A stretch of DNA of 64,000 nt from Rhodobacterales bacterium HKCCA1288 (GTDB lineage Bacteria; Pseudomonadota; Alphaproteobacteria; Rhodobacterales; Rhodobacteraceae), in NCBI GenBank assembly GCA_015693905.1, contig CP065161.1, forward strand, positions 930,001-994,000. Reading direction: 5' to 3'. This document shows, piece after piece, positions 1-7,959 of this stretch (positions are counted from its first letter, which is position 1; every line of letters begins with the position of its first letter). The notes beneath the pieces are model-generated. The model did no database searches, was not told the DNA's origin, and saw nothing but the letters and a program-made list of their open reading frames with translations. The position numbers and the translations under genes were made by a program.

Positions 1-571
1 GCGCCACATAGATCACCGAAATACGCGCCGCAATTTCAGTTGCGCGGGGCAAGATTTTTCCCATTGTTTCAAATGCCTCGGAGCGGAAGATTTGCATCCC
101 CCCCACCCGCAATTCAGGCAAAAACACCATCGCGACCACGATGATACCCACCCCGCCAAACCATTGGATCATCGCCCGCCAAAGGTTCAGCCCGTGGGGT
201 AAATATTCCAAGCCTGTGAAAACAGTTGAGCCTGTTGTCGTCAGCCCTGACATCGCCTCAAACACTGCATCAACAATCCGTGCATCTGTTGCGCCGAACA
301 CAAAGGGAAGCGCCGCAAAGATCGGCAAAATCGCCCAAATTGCGGTTGTCAGAAGAAAGGTCTGTTGTAGGCTCAGGCCCTGCTGCACCCCATTGGCGCA
401 GGAAAACACCAAAGCAAGGCCGATAAACACCGAGATTGCGGCAGACTCGGCAAAGACACCCCATTCGCCATTGGCCAAGGCAAGATCCACCCCCATAGGC
501 ACAAGCATCGATACCCCAAGAAAGGTAACGATCAGGCCAATGACATATCCAACGGGGCGTATATCAAACAT
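1..571 (-). CDS. trkH: TrkH-type potassium uptake permease, N-terminal part (runs off the window)
   Basis: Reading the minus strand from the ATG at 571 gives an open frame to the window edge, about 190 of the roughly 480 residues usual for TrkH. TrkH is the inner-membrane pore of the Trk K+ uptake system and works with the cytoplasmic NAD-binding subunit TrkA. The visible part has three hydrophobic segments. It then has the pore-loop and selectivity-filter signature SGLTTTGSTV, followed by WFGGVGIIV, both highly characteristic of TrkH/KtrB proteins. The C-terminal two thirds lies outside the window, so completeness cannot be judged. The gene is read away from the neighbouring folE2, with a non-coding gap holding a hairpin terminator between them. 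Confidence 0.93.
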   Translation of the reverse strand, partial: MFDIRPVGYVIGLIVTFLGVSMLVPMGVDLALANGEWGVFAESAAISVFIGLALVFSCANGVQQGLSLQQTFLLTTAIWAILPIFAALPFVFGATDARIVDAVFEAMSGLTTTGSTVFTGLEYLPHGLNLWRAMIQWFGGVGIIVVAMVFLPELRVGGMQIFRSEAFETMGKILPRATEIAARISVIYVA

Positions 572-696
572 GAGGCAGAGCGTTGGCCCCTGACTTAGGC
601 AGTGTCAAGCGTGGAAGGGCCTAAAACCCCGCCAAAGCCTTGATCTGGGGCTTCATTTCATTTGCAAACACCACGCCCGCAGTTTACTGTGTTCGT

Positions 697-781
697 TAGA
701 ATACGACCGGACTGCTTCGTCAGACCGAGCAAAGCCTCAAGACAGCGTCACATCCGTGACCCGCGTCTTGGGGCTTTTTTC
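697..781 (+). ncRNA. Candidate small RNA ending in an intrinsic terminator
   Basis: No protein gene lies upstream on the plus strand, yet the plus strand carries a strong intrinsic terminator at 731-780. A second hairpin precedes it: 708-714 pairs with 721-727 around a CTTCGT loop, with one A-A mismatch. A weak promoter-like pair, TTGCAA at 662-667 and TACTGT at 685-690 (17-bp spacer), would start transcription near 697 and give an RNA of about 85 nt. The alternative is that the hairpin is only the terminator of folE2, which ends at 799 on the other strand. Against that, the minus-strand arm is followed by only three T residues. No known RNA family was recognised. Confidence 0.4.
731..780 (+). 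terminator. Strong intrinsic terminator between trkH and folE2
   Basis: GCC at 734-736 pairs with GGC at 772-774, CAAGAC at 738-743 with GTCTTG at 765-770, and GTCAC at 747-751 with GTGAC at 756-760. The apical loop is ATCC. The hairpin runs directly into six T residues on the plus strand. It may also act weakly for folE2 on the minus strand. Confidence 0.75.
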
Positions 782-798
782 GTATAGGGTCTTGGCCC

Positions 799-1896
799 TT
801 AGCCGATATGGAACAGGCTTTGGAAAAGGCGGGGGTCAAGGCTGGCCTGCTCAAACGTGGCGCCTTCGGTCAAGAGGCTAACTGCGTCATGACTGTGCAG
901 GCTTTCTTGGTGGCTTGCCAAAACACGGAAATCGCCCACCCGTGGATCGGCTTGCAACTCGCCTGCGAAAAGGCGGGCCGCATCTTCCACAAAGATCGGG
1001 TTTGCCGCGTTTAATTCTGCGAAGGCTTGTTCATCCTCGCGTTTCACCATGACCTGCGTTTCTGTTGGCACAGCGCGGCGCGCCATCTCAATCAGGTCTT
1101 CAAACCACAAACACCCTGCGTCAGGGGCAATCTCGACCGAAATCCGCGCAACAGATCGCTGCGAATGCGGGGTGGCCAATTGCCCACGCGTGGCGCGCGC
1201 ATGTTCGCTCAATTCAAGCGAGCAGGGGCAGGTCGAAGAATAAACGTAATCCAGATGCACCAATTTCTGGCGCACCCCATCGCGCTCGACCAGTTCCAGC
1301 GCAATGTCATAATATTGATACCCCGAAAGACCAGACCGCAGGCTCTGCACCTTCATTGGGAAGGAAAGGCGCATTTGGATACGCGCATCAAAACTTTCGA
1401 GGTCGGATTTGTAATCATCAAGCGCAGCTTCGATCACCTCAAAGCTGAACGTCTTTTCGGTATGGGCATAGAAGCTGCGCATGATGCGGCTCATATTGAT
1501 GCCCTTTTTGCCCGCCTCTAGGCTGACGGTGCCCGTCACCGAAGTTTCCAGCATCACATCGCCATTGTCGCGGGTGTGATAGCGGATAGGCAGGCGGAAA
1601 TTGGAAATCCCCACATGTTGGATTTGACGCTTGGCCCCTTTAATCAGCGAGGCAGGGCCATTTTGAAGATCAGGAAGACCCGCCTTATAGGCTGCATCCA
1701 CTGTAAAATCCTGCGGATAGCTGCGCGAAAATTCGGGGTAATCTTGGGAGGGGGTCAAAAGTTTGGAGACCGCAGGATCAAGGGCGGCACGCTCCGCCAT
1801 GCTTGCGCTTTCCGCCCACTGTTTCAAAAGCGCCAAGGCCGCACGGGCCTCGTCTTGGGTTGGTTCACTCGCAACTGCACCAATATGGACGTTCAT
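799..1896 (-). CDS. folE2: GTP cyclohydrolase FolE2 (type IB)
   Basis: Catalyses the first step of folate/tetrahydropterin synthesis, GTP to dihydroneopterin triphosphate. It is the metal-flexible alternative to FolE. The 365-residue product from the ATG at 1896 has the usual FolE2 length and start (MNVHIG...). That ATG follows a purine-rich AAGGGGTGATGAG, whereas the frame extends upstream without family similarity. The conserved metal-binding cysteine lies in STCPCSLE around residue 222, and the region around residues 85-110 (GPASLIKGAKRQIQHVGISN) is also typical. In many bacteria folE2 is switched on by zinc starvation through Zur, but I did not recognise a Zur box. Later folate genes (folP, folB) lie about 40 kb away. 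Confidence 0.93.
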   Translation of the reverse strand: MNVHIGAVASEPTQDEARAALALLKQWAESASMAERAALDPAVSKLLTPSQDYPEFSRSYPQDFTVDAAYKAGLPDLQNGPASLIKGAKRQIQHVGISNFRLPIRYHTRDNGDVMLETSVTGTVSLEAGKKGINMSRIMRSFYAHTEKTFSFEVIEAALDDYKSDLESFDARIQMRLSFPMKVQSLRSGLSGYQYYDIALELVERDGVRQKLVHLDYVYSSTCPCSLELSEHARATRGQLATPHSQRSVARISVEIAPDAGCLWFEDLIEMARRAVPTETQVMVKREDEQAFAELNAANPIFVEDAARLFAGELQADPRVGDFRVLASHQESLHSHDAVSLLTEGATFEQASLDPRLFQSLFHIG

Positions 1897-2064
1897 CTCA
1901 TCACCCCTTCGGCCACGCGACCTTACCATCATATGGGTGTTGGTGCGCGGAATCCAAACTTGTTTTGTGAATAGTTTACGATTGTGAACGCCCAACGGAT
2001 CAATATTGGCCCGACAAATATCGACCAATTCCTTGAGTTTCCGACAAAATCCCAAAAATAAGGG

Positions 2065-3303
2065 TTAATTTTCAGCACGCGCAGCACCGAGCGCGTGTTT
2101 CAAATCCCTTAACAGGTCGTTAACGTCCTCAAGCCCCACCGACAGGCGCACGAGACCAGATGTGATGCCCAGATGTTGCTTTTGATCCTCAGGCAAACGC
2201 TGGTGGGTCGTTGTGGCAGGATGGGTGATAATAGATTTTGCATCGCCCAAATTATTTGAGATTGTAATGATCTCTAACGCGTTGAGGAACCGAAACGCCG
2301 CATCGCGCCCGCCCTCCAGTTCAATCGCGATCACTGTGCCGCCTTTTTGCATTTGCGTGCGGGCAAGCATGGCTTGCGGGTGGCTGTCGAGATGAGGATA
2401 GAGCACCCGCGCCACACCCGCCTCCCCCTCTAGCCCTTGCGCAATGGCAAGAGCAGTGTCGGCTTGGGCGTTAACCCGCAGGTGGAGTGTTTCCAACCCC
2501 TTGAGCATAACCCATGCGTTAAACGGCGACATCGCCGCGCCTGTATGTTTCAGATAGGGTTCCACGGTCTTGCGAATGAACTCGCGGGTGCCACAAATCA
2601 CCCCGCCCAAACACCGCCCCTGCCCGTCAATATGCTTGGTCGTGGAATAGATCACGACATCAACGCCCAGTTTGCGGTTGTCTTGGAACAAGGGAGAGGC
2701 AAACACGTTATCGACCACCACCAAAGCGCCTGCATCATGGGCCAGACGCGCAACGGCGGCGATATCGACAACCTGCAACGTGGGGTTCGAAACACTTTCG
2801 AAGAATACAGCGCGGGTTTTGCCCTTGATGATTGCGGCTTCCCATTGGGTCAGGTCATCGCCATCCACAAACGTGACCTCAACCCCGTAACGGGTCAAAA
2901 TCTCCTCAAGAATGTAGAGACAAGACCCGAACAAGGCGCGCGCAGACACCACATGATCCCCCGCGCGCAACATGGACATCAGCGCGCCATTCACCGCCGC
3001 CATTCCAGAGGCGGTTGCAAAAGCATCTTCTGTGCCCTCAATCGCCGCGATCCGATCCTCGAACATTGCGACAGTCGGGTTGCCATAGCGGGCATAGATA
3101 AATTCCTCACGCCCCGCTTCGATAAAGCGGGCCTCGGCCGCCTCGGCGCTGTCATAGACAAAACCTTGGGTCATAAAGATTGCCTCAGACACTTCGCCAT
3201 ATTGGCTGCGGCGGGTGCCTGAATGCACTGCGCGTGTCTGCGCGGAAACAGTATCGGGCAAGGATTTCAAACCTACGGATTTCTTGGCGCCTGTGTCTGA
3301 CAT
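2065..3303 (-). CDS. metZ: O-succinylhomoserine sulfhydrylase MetZ
   Basis: A PLP enzyme of the Cys/Met-metabolism family that makes homocysteine by direct sulfhydrylation of an activated homoserine. The 412-residue protein from the ATG at 3303 follows an AAGGGA ribosome site. PLP-family hallmarks are present: YARYGNPT near the N-terminus, ATASGMAAV, the FESVSNPT loop, DNVFASP, and the Schiff-base lysine in STTKHIDGQG around residue 223. SAM-II control upstream fits a methionine-pathway gene. MetZ and O-acetylhomoserine enzymes are hard to separate by eye. The sequence looks like the MetZ branch and is clearly different from metY at 34823. Confidence in the family is very high, in the exact acyl donor moderate. 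Confidence 0.92.
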   Translation of the reverse strand: MSDTGAKKSVGLKSLPDTVSAQTRAVHSGTRRSQYGEVSEAIFMTQGFVYDSAEAAEARFIEAGREEFIYARYGNPTVAMFEDRIAAIEGTEDAFATASGMAAVNGALMSMLRAGDHVVSARALFGSCLYILEEILTRYGVEVTFVDGDDLTQWEAAIIKGKTRAVFFESVSNPTLQVVDIAAVARLAHDAGALVVVDNVFASPLFQDNRKLGVDVVIYSTTKHIDGQGRCLGGVICGTREFIRKTVEPYLKHTGAAMSPFNAWVMLKGLETLHLRVNAQADTALAIAQGLEGEAGVARVLYPHLDSHPQAMLARTQMQKGGTVIAIELEGGRDAAFRFLNALEIITISNNLGDAKSIITHPATTTHQRLPEDQKQHLGITSGLVRLSVGLEDVNDLLRDLKHALGAARAEN

Positions 3304-3356
3304 TTCATATCCCTTCCATCTGAACGGTCGGGCATCATGCGGCAAGCAGGCCTCGA

Positions 3357-3411
3357 CCTCTTTAGCGGCATTTTTTTTGTGGCCCGCAATCCGGTAAACA
3401 AATCGCCACGC
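3357..3411 (-). promoter_or_regulatory. SAM-II riboswitch upstream of metZ
   Basis: Read on the minus strand, the segment has the SAM-II layout. The P1 arm GTGGC (3409-3405) is followed at once by GATTTG (3404-3399) and then CCGGATTGC. The closing P1 arm GCCAC (3383-3379) comes next, then an A-rich stretch and the conserved GCTAAAGAGG (ending 3357), which forms the pseudoknot. It lies about 53 nt before the metZ start codon. SAM-II aptamers in alphaproteobacteria turn off methionine-pathway genes when S-adenosylmethionine is plentiful, usually at translation. The match was recognised by eye from conserved blocks, without a covariance search. Confidence 0.85.
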
Positions 3412-3417
3412 GACAGG

Positions 3418-3446
3418 GCATTACGCCTTGACCCTGATCGGGTCAA
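3418..3446 (-). promoter_or_regulatory. Probable promoter of metZ and its riboswitch
   Basis: On the minus strand TTGACC (3446-3441) is followed after 17 bp by a weak TAATGC (3423-3418). This would place the transcript start a few bases before the riboswitch, the usual position. The -35 lies inside a 9-bp perfect inverted repeat (3426-3434 with 3440-3448, loop TGATC), which could also be a repressor site. Confidence 0.4.
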
Positions 3447-3668
3447 GGGGCCGCAAGCCAAAGCACCGCGCCAAGCGGCGGGATTGCAACCCCGACAAAG
3501 ACACCCCACATCTTTGCCAGTCACACCACCGCAAAGCAGCCGCAGGGCGCAATATATGTATGAATTTTATGTTCTTTAGGTTGACACATTGGGCTGCTAA
3601 AGGTGAAACCTAAAACAGGGGTAAGGGAATGACCAATCCCATCTGTGGTATTGTAAAAGGATTTGGCC
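3447..3668 (+). other. Intergenic region between divergent metZ and the small-peptide/XpaC operon
   Basis: I see no credible protein gene here. Its left part carries the far arm of the 3426-3448 inverted repeat. The right part is AT-rich (around 3550-3580) and leads into a TTGACA element at 3581. The AAAGGA ribosome site for the small ORF at 3669 closes the region. Short open frames in it have no ribosome site or family resemblance. Confidence 0.6.
3581..3609 (+). promoter_or_regulatory. Probable promoter of the XpaC-TelA-SPFH operon
   Basis: A perfect TTGACA (3581-3586) follows an AT-rich tract that could be an UP element. A 17-bp spacer leads to a poor -10, TGAAAC (3604-3609). The expected leader to the first start codon at 3669 would be about 50 nt. 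The weak -10 hints at an activated or alternative-sigma promoter. Confidence 0.4.
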
Positions 3669-3758
3669 ATGTCGGCTAAACCCATCGGGGCAATTACATT
3701 TGCGATCTTGGTGATCGTCATCCTAACGGCCGCTTTTGGCGGCTTTGGGGAATTCTAG
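3669..3758 (+). CDS. 29-residue hydrophobic membrane peptide
   Basis: ATG at 3669 follows AAAAGGA with 7-nt spacing, and the frame ends at TAG 3756-3758, two bases before the next start codon at 3761. The peptide begins MSAKPIGAITFAIL and is almost wholly hydrophobic after residue 5, predicting one membrane-spanning helix with a short GGFGEF tail. The good ribosome site and tight coupling to the XpaC-like gene argue that it is translated. I do not recognise a family. It could be a small subunit of the membrane complex encoded downstream, or a leader peptide whose translation sets expression of the operon. Confidence 0.55.
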   Translation: MSAKPIGAITFAILVIVILTAAFGGFGEF

Positions 3759-3760
3759 AC

Positions 3761-4633
3761 ATGGCCACACGCTACACCGCTCAATTCAGCCCCAATGCCT
3801 CCTCTGGCACACGAGACGCCACCCTCCCCTTCAAGGGCCGCCGTCCCATGCGATTTGGGGCGCGCCTGAATATTTACGCGGCCTTGCCTGTCATCGCGGC
3901 CTTTCCCAGTTTCTTCCAGCCCGTCTCAACGATGTTGGTTGATATGGCAGGCGCGGCCCTGCTCGGCTTTGCTGCATGGTTGACGCGGGAGGGGATCAAG
4001 GCAGAAGACGCGTATTCCGTGCGCATTGTGGCGCGCCGCCCCATGATCCCGCGCAAAATTATGGCTGCCCTCATTTGCGGTCTGGCGGTGGGTCTGTTGG
4101 TTTGGGGCGGGACATGGGCCATCTTGAACGCTACTGCAATTGCGGTTTTTGCAGGGGTTTTGCACCTTGCGGCTTTCGGCATTGATCCGCTGCAGGATAA
4201 GGGCATTTCGGATATAGACAGCACCGCTGAGCGCCGCCTCGCCGATAAAATCGAAGCGGCCGAGGCCCTATTGCAGGAGATGCGCGATGCGGTCACCCAG
4301 ACGGGGCAGCGCGATCTAGAGGCGCGGGTTATCGCCTTCCAACAGACAGCGCAGGCGATGTTCCGCCAAATCGAAAGCGACCCGCGTGATCTGAATGCCG
4401 CGCGGCGCTTTTTGGGGGTTTACCTTGAAGGCGCGCGCGATGCCGCGGTTAAGTTCCAAAGCCTATATGCGGCACGTCCTGATGCGGCGCTTAAAACCCG
4501 CTTTGAGGGGCTTTTGAACGATCTTGAGCGCGACTTTGCCGCGCGCACCACCAAACTGGCCCAAAACGACACGGAAGACTTGGATCTAGATATCGAGCTT
4601 TTGCGCGAAAGATTGGCGCGCGAGGCTGTTTAA
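3761..4633 (+). CDS. XpaC-like (5-bromo-4-chloroindolyl phosphate hydrolysis family) membrane protein
   Basis: A 290-residue protein with two pairs of hydrophobic segments in its first half (about residues 37-75 and 105-140). A cytoplasmic helical, coiled-coil-like second half ends in the acidic, leucine-rich DLDIELLRERL typical of XpaC/YceC-type proteins. The family name comes from a Bacillus phenotype and does not establish an enzyme activity. XpaC genes usually sit next to telA, as here (TelA starts 39 bp downstream). Together they belong to the membrane-linked stress modules described around Ter and TelA proteins. I infer a membrane anchor or scaffold for TelA. The identification rests on overall layout and neighbourhood, so the family call is good and the function unknown. 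Confidence 0.8.
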   Translation: MATRYTAQFSPNASSGTRDATLPFKGRRPMRFGARLNIYAALPVIAAFPSFFQPVSTMLVDMAGAALLGFAAWLTREGIKAEDAYSVRIVARRPMIPRKIMAALICGLAVGLLVWGGTWAILNATAIAVFAGVLHLAAFGIDPLQDKGISDIDSTAERRLADKIEAAEALLQEMRDAVTQTGQRDLEARVIAFQQTAQAMFRQIESDPRDLNAARRFLGVYLEGARDAAVKFQSLYAARPDAALKTRFEGLLNDLERDFAARTTKLAQNDTEDLDLDIELLRERLAREAV

Positions 4634-4672
4634 AACCACCCCTCGGTGCAGGGGTTTACATTGGGGGATAGA

Positions 4673-5836
4673 ATGACCGACACAAAAACTGCCGCGCGTG
4701 ACGCAAGTAAATTGGTCGATGAAATTAACGCCGTGGTCTTGACTGACCCAAGCGACCTGCTGCCAGACCCGAAGGCCGCAGACAAACCGACCGCCGAGGC
4801 CATCGCCAAAGCAATTGCAGAAATTGATATGCATGACACAAATTCAATCGTGTCTTTCGGTTCCGCTGCGCAGGCAGAATTGCAGGTCATTTCACAGGCA
4901 ATGCTCGATGGCGTCCGCAACAAGGATGTCGGCCCCGCAGGTGCCTCGTTGCGCGATATTGTTGGCACGATCCGCGGCTTTTCCGTGGAGGAGCTTGACC
5001 CCACCCGCAAAATCAGTTGGTGGGATCGCCTGCTTGGCCGCGCCAAGCCCGTGCATGATTTCCTTGCGCGTTACGAAACCGTGCAAGGGCAAATCGACAA
5101 GATCACGGATGATCTGTTGCGGCATGAACATCAGCTCATGCGTGACATTAAGTCATTAGATCAACTTTATGAAAAGACGTTACAATTTTATGATGCACTT
5201 GCCATTTATATTGCCGCAGGCGAGGCCAAATTGGCTGCGTTGGACAATAATGACATCCCTGCAAAGGAGGCGGAGGTGGCCGCCGCACCCGAAGCCGATC
5301 AAGTGATCCGCGCGCAAGAATTGCGCGACCTGCGCGCTGCTCGCGATGATCTTGAGCGGCGTGTGCATGACCTTAAGCTGACACGCCAAGTCACCATGCA
5401 ATCTCTGCCCTCTATCCGCTTGGTGCAAGAGAATGACAAATCCTTGGTCACCAAGATCAACTCAACCTTGGTCAATACCGTGCCGCTGTGGGAAACCCAA
5501 TTGGCACAGGCCGTGACCATCCAACGCTCGACCGAAGCGGCCGAAGCGGTGCGCGCAGCCAAAGATCTGACCAATGAACTATTGGAAAAGAATGCCTCGA
5601 ATTTGCGCACATCCAATCGTATGATCCGCGAAGAAATGGAGCGTGGCGTTTTTGATATTGAGGCGGTGAAACGTGCCAATGCAGAATTGGTTGCAACCAT
5701 CGAAGATAGCCTTGCGATTGCAGATGAGGGGCGGATGCGCCGCGCCAAAGCAGAAGAAGACATGATCAAAATGGAGGCGGAATTGCGCGATACTCTGGCC
5801 GCCGCCAAGGCAAAATCCACAAGCACCGCGTCCTAA
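4673..5836 (+). CDS. telA: TelA family protein (toxic anion resistance)
   Basis: A 387-residue, largely helical cytoplasmic protein of the TelA/KlaA family, named for tellurite resistance on plasmids but widespread in chromosomal stress modules. Family features are the WWDRLLG segment around residue 116, long coiled-coil helices with QIDKITDDLLRHEHQLMRDI, and the SLPSIRLVQENDKSL and LVNTVPLWETQLAQAV blocks. The ATG at 4673 lies after a GGGGGATAGA ribosome site; the frame extends nine codons upstream without family similarity. It follows the XpaC-like gene and precedes a DUF2927 lipoprotein. The family assignment is firm, but whether it really protects against tellurite here is not shown. Confidence 0.92.
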   Translation: MTDTKTAARDASKLVDEINAVVLTDPSDLLPDPKAADKPTAEAIAKAIAEIDMHDTNSIVSFGSAAQAELQVISQAMLDGVRNKDVGPAGASLRDIVGTIRGFSVEELDPTRKISWWDRLLGRAKPVHDFLARYETVQGQIDKITDDLLRHEHQLMRDIKSLDQLYEKTLQFYDALAIYIAAGEAKLAALDNNDIPAKEAEVAAAPEADQVIRAQELRDLRAARDDLERRVHDLKLTRQVTMQSLPSIRLVQENDKSLVTKINSTLVNTVPLWETQLAQAVTIQRSTEAAEAVRAAKDLTNELLEKNASNLRTSNRMIREEMERGVFDIEAVKRANAELVATIEDSLAIADEGRMRRAKAEEDMIKMEAELRDTLAAAKAKSTSTAS

Positions 5837-5859
5837 GCGCGGAGAGATAAGGCGTCATT

Positions 5860-6825
5860 GTGCGGATTATGAGTAAAGTGAGGGGTTCGGGGCGGAAGGC
5901 TAGGCGCGGTCTATGGGTTGGGGCGGCGCTTGGCCTTTTGGCGGGGTGTCAGGCCCTCGGGCCTGGTGCCATGGGCCAGAACGGGGTGGCAAGCAGCATA
6001 GCTGCCACCACCCCTTCGGCTGAGAGCGCGCTTTACGCGCAATATTACGCCCAAACCGAGGCGCGGCTTCTGCGTGAGGGGTTATTGCGCCAATCCACCA
6101 CCCCCTCGGATGCCCCCGTCTCGCGCCGTGCTTTGGCGCGCAATTTCGAGGCCATTGCGCTTTATGATGAATATGCTCTGGAAAACGGGCGCTTTGTCGC
6201 CCGTCAAACCCCCTCGCGGCTAAGACGTTGGATTGATCCTGTCCGTATCGAAGCCCATTTTGGGCCAGCAACCGCCCCACAGAAAATGGCACGGGATCGC
6301 CAGATTCTGACCAATTACACCCGACAACTCAGCCGCGCCGCGCGGCATCCGATTGATTTGGTTGGATCGGGTGGAAATTTCCATGTGCTGTTCATCAGCC
6401 GCGATGAGCAAGCAGAAATCGGCCCCTATCTGCGCAGCATCGCGCCCAATATTGATGCCTCAATCATCCGCGAAATTGAGAACCTGCCGCGCTATACGTT
6501 CTGCTCTGTCTATGCTTTTGCGCGTTCAAATGCGCAGCCAGAATATCGCAGCGCCATTGCCGTAATCCGCACCGAGCATCCCGATTTGATGCGCACCTCC
6601 TGCATCCATGAGGAAATCGCCCAAGGGTTGGGATTGCCCAATGACAGCCCAACGGCGCGTCCCTCGATTTTTAATGATGATGAAGAATTTGCACTTTTGA
6701 CCGCGCATGACGAATTGCTTTTGCGCGTGCTGTATGACCCGCGCCTAGACATTGGCATGACCCCTGATGAAGCGCGCCCGATTGTCGAAGCGATTGCCGC
6801 AGAATTGATTGACGCGTCTAGCTAA
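5860..6825 (+). CDS. DUF2927 family lipoprotein
   Basis: A 321-residue exported lipoprotein. An arginine/lysine-rich start and hydrophobic stretch lead to the lipobox LLAGC, with the acylated cysteine at about residue 30. The C-terminal half is a DUF2927 domain with C-I-H-E-E-I-A-Q-G-L-G around residues 249-259 and the following FNDDEEFALL block. The HEExxQ pattern resembles a zinc-peptidase HExxH with the second histidine changed, so activity is uncertain. I chose the GTG at 5860 because AAGG lies 7 nt before it; an ATG at 5869 is possible. It is the envelope member of the TelA/SPFH operon. A second DUF2927 lipoprotein lies at 17106. Confidence 0.85.
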   Translation: MRIMSKVRGSGRKARRGLWVGAALGLLAGCQALGPGAMGQNGVASSIAATTPSAESALYAQYYAQTEARLLREGLLRQSTTPSDAPVSRRALARNFEAIALYDEYALENGRFVARQTPSRLRRWIDPVRIEAHFGPATAPQKMARDRQILTNYTRQLSRAARHPIDLVGSGGNFHVLFISRDEQAEIGPYLRSIAPNIDASIIREIENLPRYTFCSVYAFARSNAQPEYRSAIAVIRTEHPDLMRTSCIHEEIAQGLGLPNDSPTARPSIFNDDEEFALLTAHDELLLRVLYDPRLDIGMTPDEARPIVEAIAAELIDASS

Positions 6826-6837
6826 GGAAGGCTGCTC

Positions 6838-7953
6838 ATGCCCATTTTCGATTTCCTCTCAGGTCAATTCATTGATGTCATTGAATGGACGGACGACACC
6901 CGTGACACATTGGTTTATCGCTTTGAGCGCGAAGGGCATGAAATCAAATACGGGGCCAAGCTGACTGTGCGCGAAGGCCAAGTTGCGGTGTTCATCCATG
7001 AAGGCCAGTTGGCGGACGTCTTTACGCCCGGTCTCTACATGCTTGAAACCAACAATATGCCGATTATGACCAGCCTTCAGCATTGGGATCATGGGTTCAA
7101 ATCGCCTTTCAAATCCGAAATTTATTTCGTCTCGACACAGCGGTTCACCGATTTGAAATGGGGCACGAAAAACCCTGTGATGCTACGTGATCCCGAATTT
7201 GGGCCAATCCGCCTGCGTGCCTTTGGCACCTACACTATTCGCGTCAGCGATGCGGCACGGTTCATGACCGAAATCGTGGGAACAGATGGCGAGTTCACCA
7301 CGGATGAGATCAGCTTCCAAATCCGCAACATCATCGTGCAGCAATTCAGCCAAACTGTAGCCAATAGCGCCATTCCCGTTTTGGACATGGCCGCGAATAC
7401 GGCAGAATTCGCCAAGCTGATCGCCGCGCGGATTTCTGACACCATAACCCAATATGGCCTGAGCCTACCCGAGCTTTATATCGAGAATATATCGCTGCCC
7501 GAGGCGGTTGAAGCCGCACTTGATAAGCGGTCTTCGATGGGCATCTTGGGCGATATGAAGACCTATACCCAATTTGCCGCCGCGGAGGCCATGCAGGCGG
7601 CAGCACAAAACCCTCAGGGGGATGGCGGCATGGGCGCGGGTCTGGGTATGGGCTTGGGTATGGGGGCCGCACAGGCCGCGTTTCAAGCAGGGCCTTGGGG
7701 TGCAGCCCCTGTTGCACCTGCCGCACCACCCCCGCCACCAGTCGAACATGTGTGGCACATTGCCGAGAACGGCGCGACCAAAGGGCCATTTTCCAAGGCC
7801 AGCCTTGGCCGCATGGCGGCCGATGGCACCTTGACCCGCGACACGCTTGTATGGACGGCGGGGCAAGACGGGTGGATGCGCGCCGAGGATGTGCGCGAAT
7901 TGGCGCAGCTCTTCACCATCCTACCACCGCCACCGCCGCCACCCGCGCCCTAA
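6838..7953 (+). CDS. SPFH-domain protein with C-terminal GYF_2 (DUF4339) domain, YdjI-like
   Basis: A 371-residue protein. Residues about 1-260 form the SPFH/band-7-type region of the YdjI/'virion core protein' group (MPIFDFLSGQFIDVIEW start, VREGQVAVFIHEG, FTPGLYML, ENISLPEAVEAALD). A methionine/glycine/alanine-rich linker follows. Residues about 303-352 then form a GYF_2 domain (W-H-I-A-E-N-G...GPFS...W.AGQDGWM). Short polyproline runs flank the GYF_2 domain on both sides, and the last residues are a polyproline tail. SPFH proteins assemble into membrane-bound rings or scaffolds. Bacillus YdjI brings PspA to membranes, but no pspA is seen in this window. The start is 13 nt after the lipoprotein stop, with AAGGAAGG just upstream. 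Confidence 0.87.
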   Translation: MPIFDFLSGQFIDVIEWTDDTRDTLVYRFEREGHEIKYGAKLTVREGQVAVFIHEGQLADVFTPGLYMLETNNMPIMTSLQHWDHGFKSPFKSEIYFVSTQRFTDLKWGTKNPVMLRDPEFGPIRLRAFGTYTIRVSDAARFMTEIVGTDGEFTTDEISFQIRNIIVQQFSQTVANSAIPVLDMAANTAEFAKLIAARISDTITQYGLSLPELYIENISLPEAVEAALDKRSSMGILGDMKTYTQFAAAEAMQAAAQNPQGDGGMGAGLGMGLGMGAAQAAFQAGPWGAAPVAPAAPPPPPVEHVWHIAENGATKGPFSKASLGRMAADGTLTRDTLVWTAGQDGWMRAEDVRELAQLFTILPPPPPPPAP

Positions 7954-7959
7954 GTCGTG

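Noticed and set aside
141-593. Open frame of 150 residues on the plus strand
   Set aside because: It is antisense to the trkH coding frame, which has clear TrkH motifs; the plus-strand product has low complexity and no family resemblance.
2437-3222. Long plus-strand open frame opposite metZ
   Set aside because: It is the shadow of metZ; it has no ribosome site and its composition is histidine/arginine-rich, as expected from an antisense frame.
3426-3448. TTGACCC-N5-GGGTCAA inverted repeat as an FNR box
   Set aside because: The distance between TTGA and TCAA is 11 nt, not 6, so it is more likely part of the metZ promoter or another repressor site.
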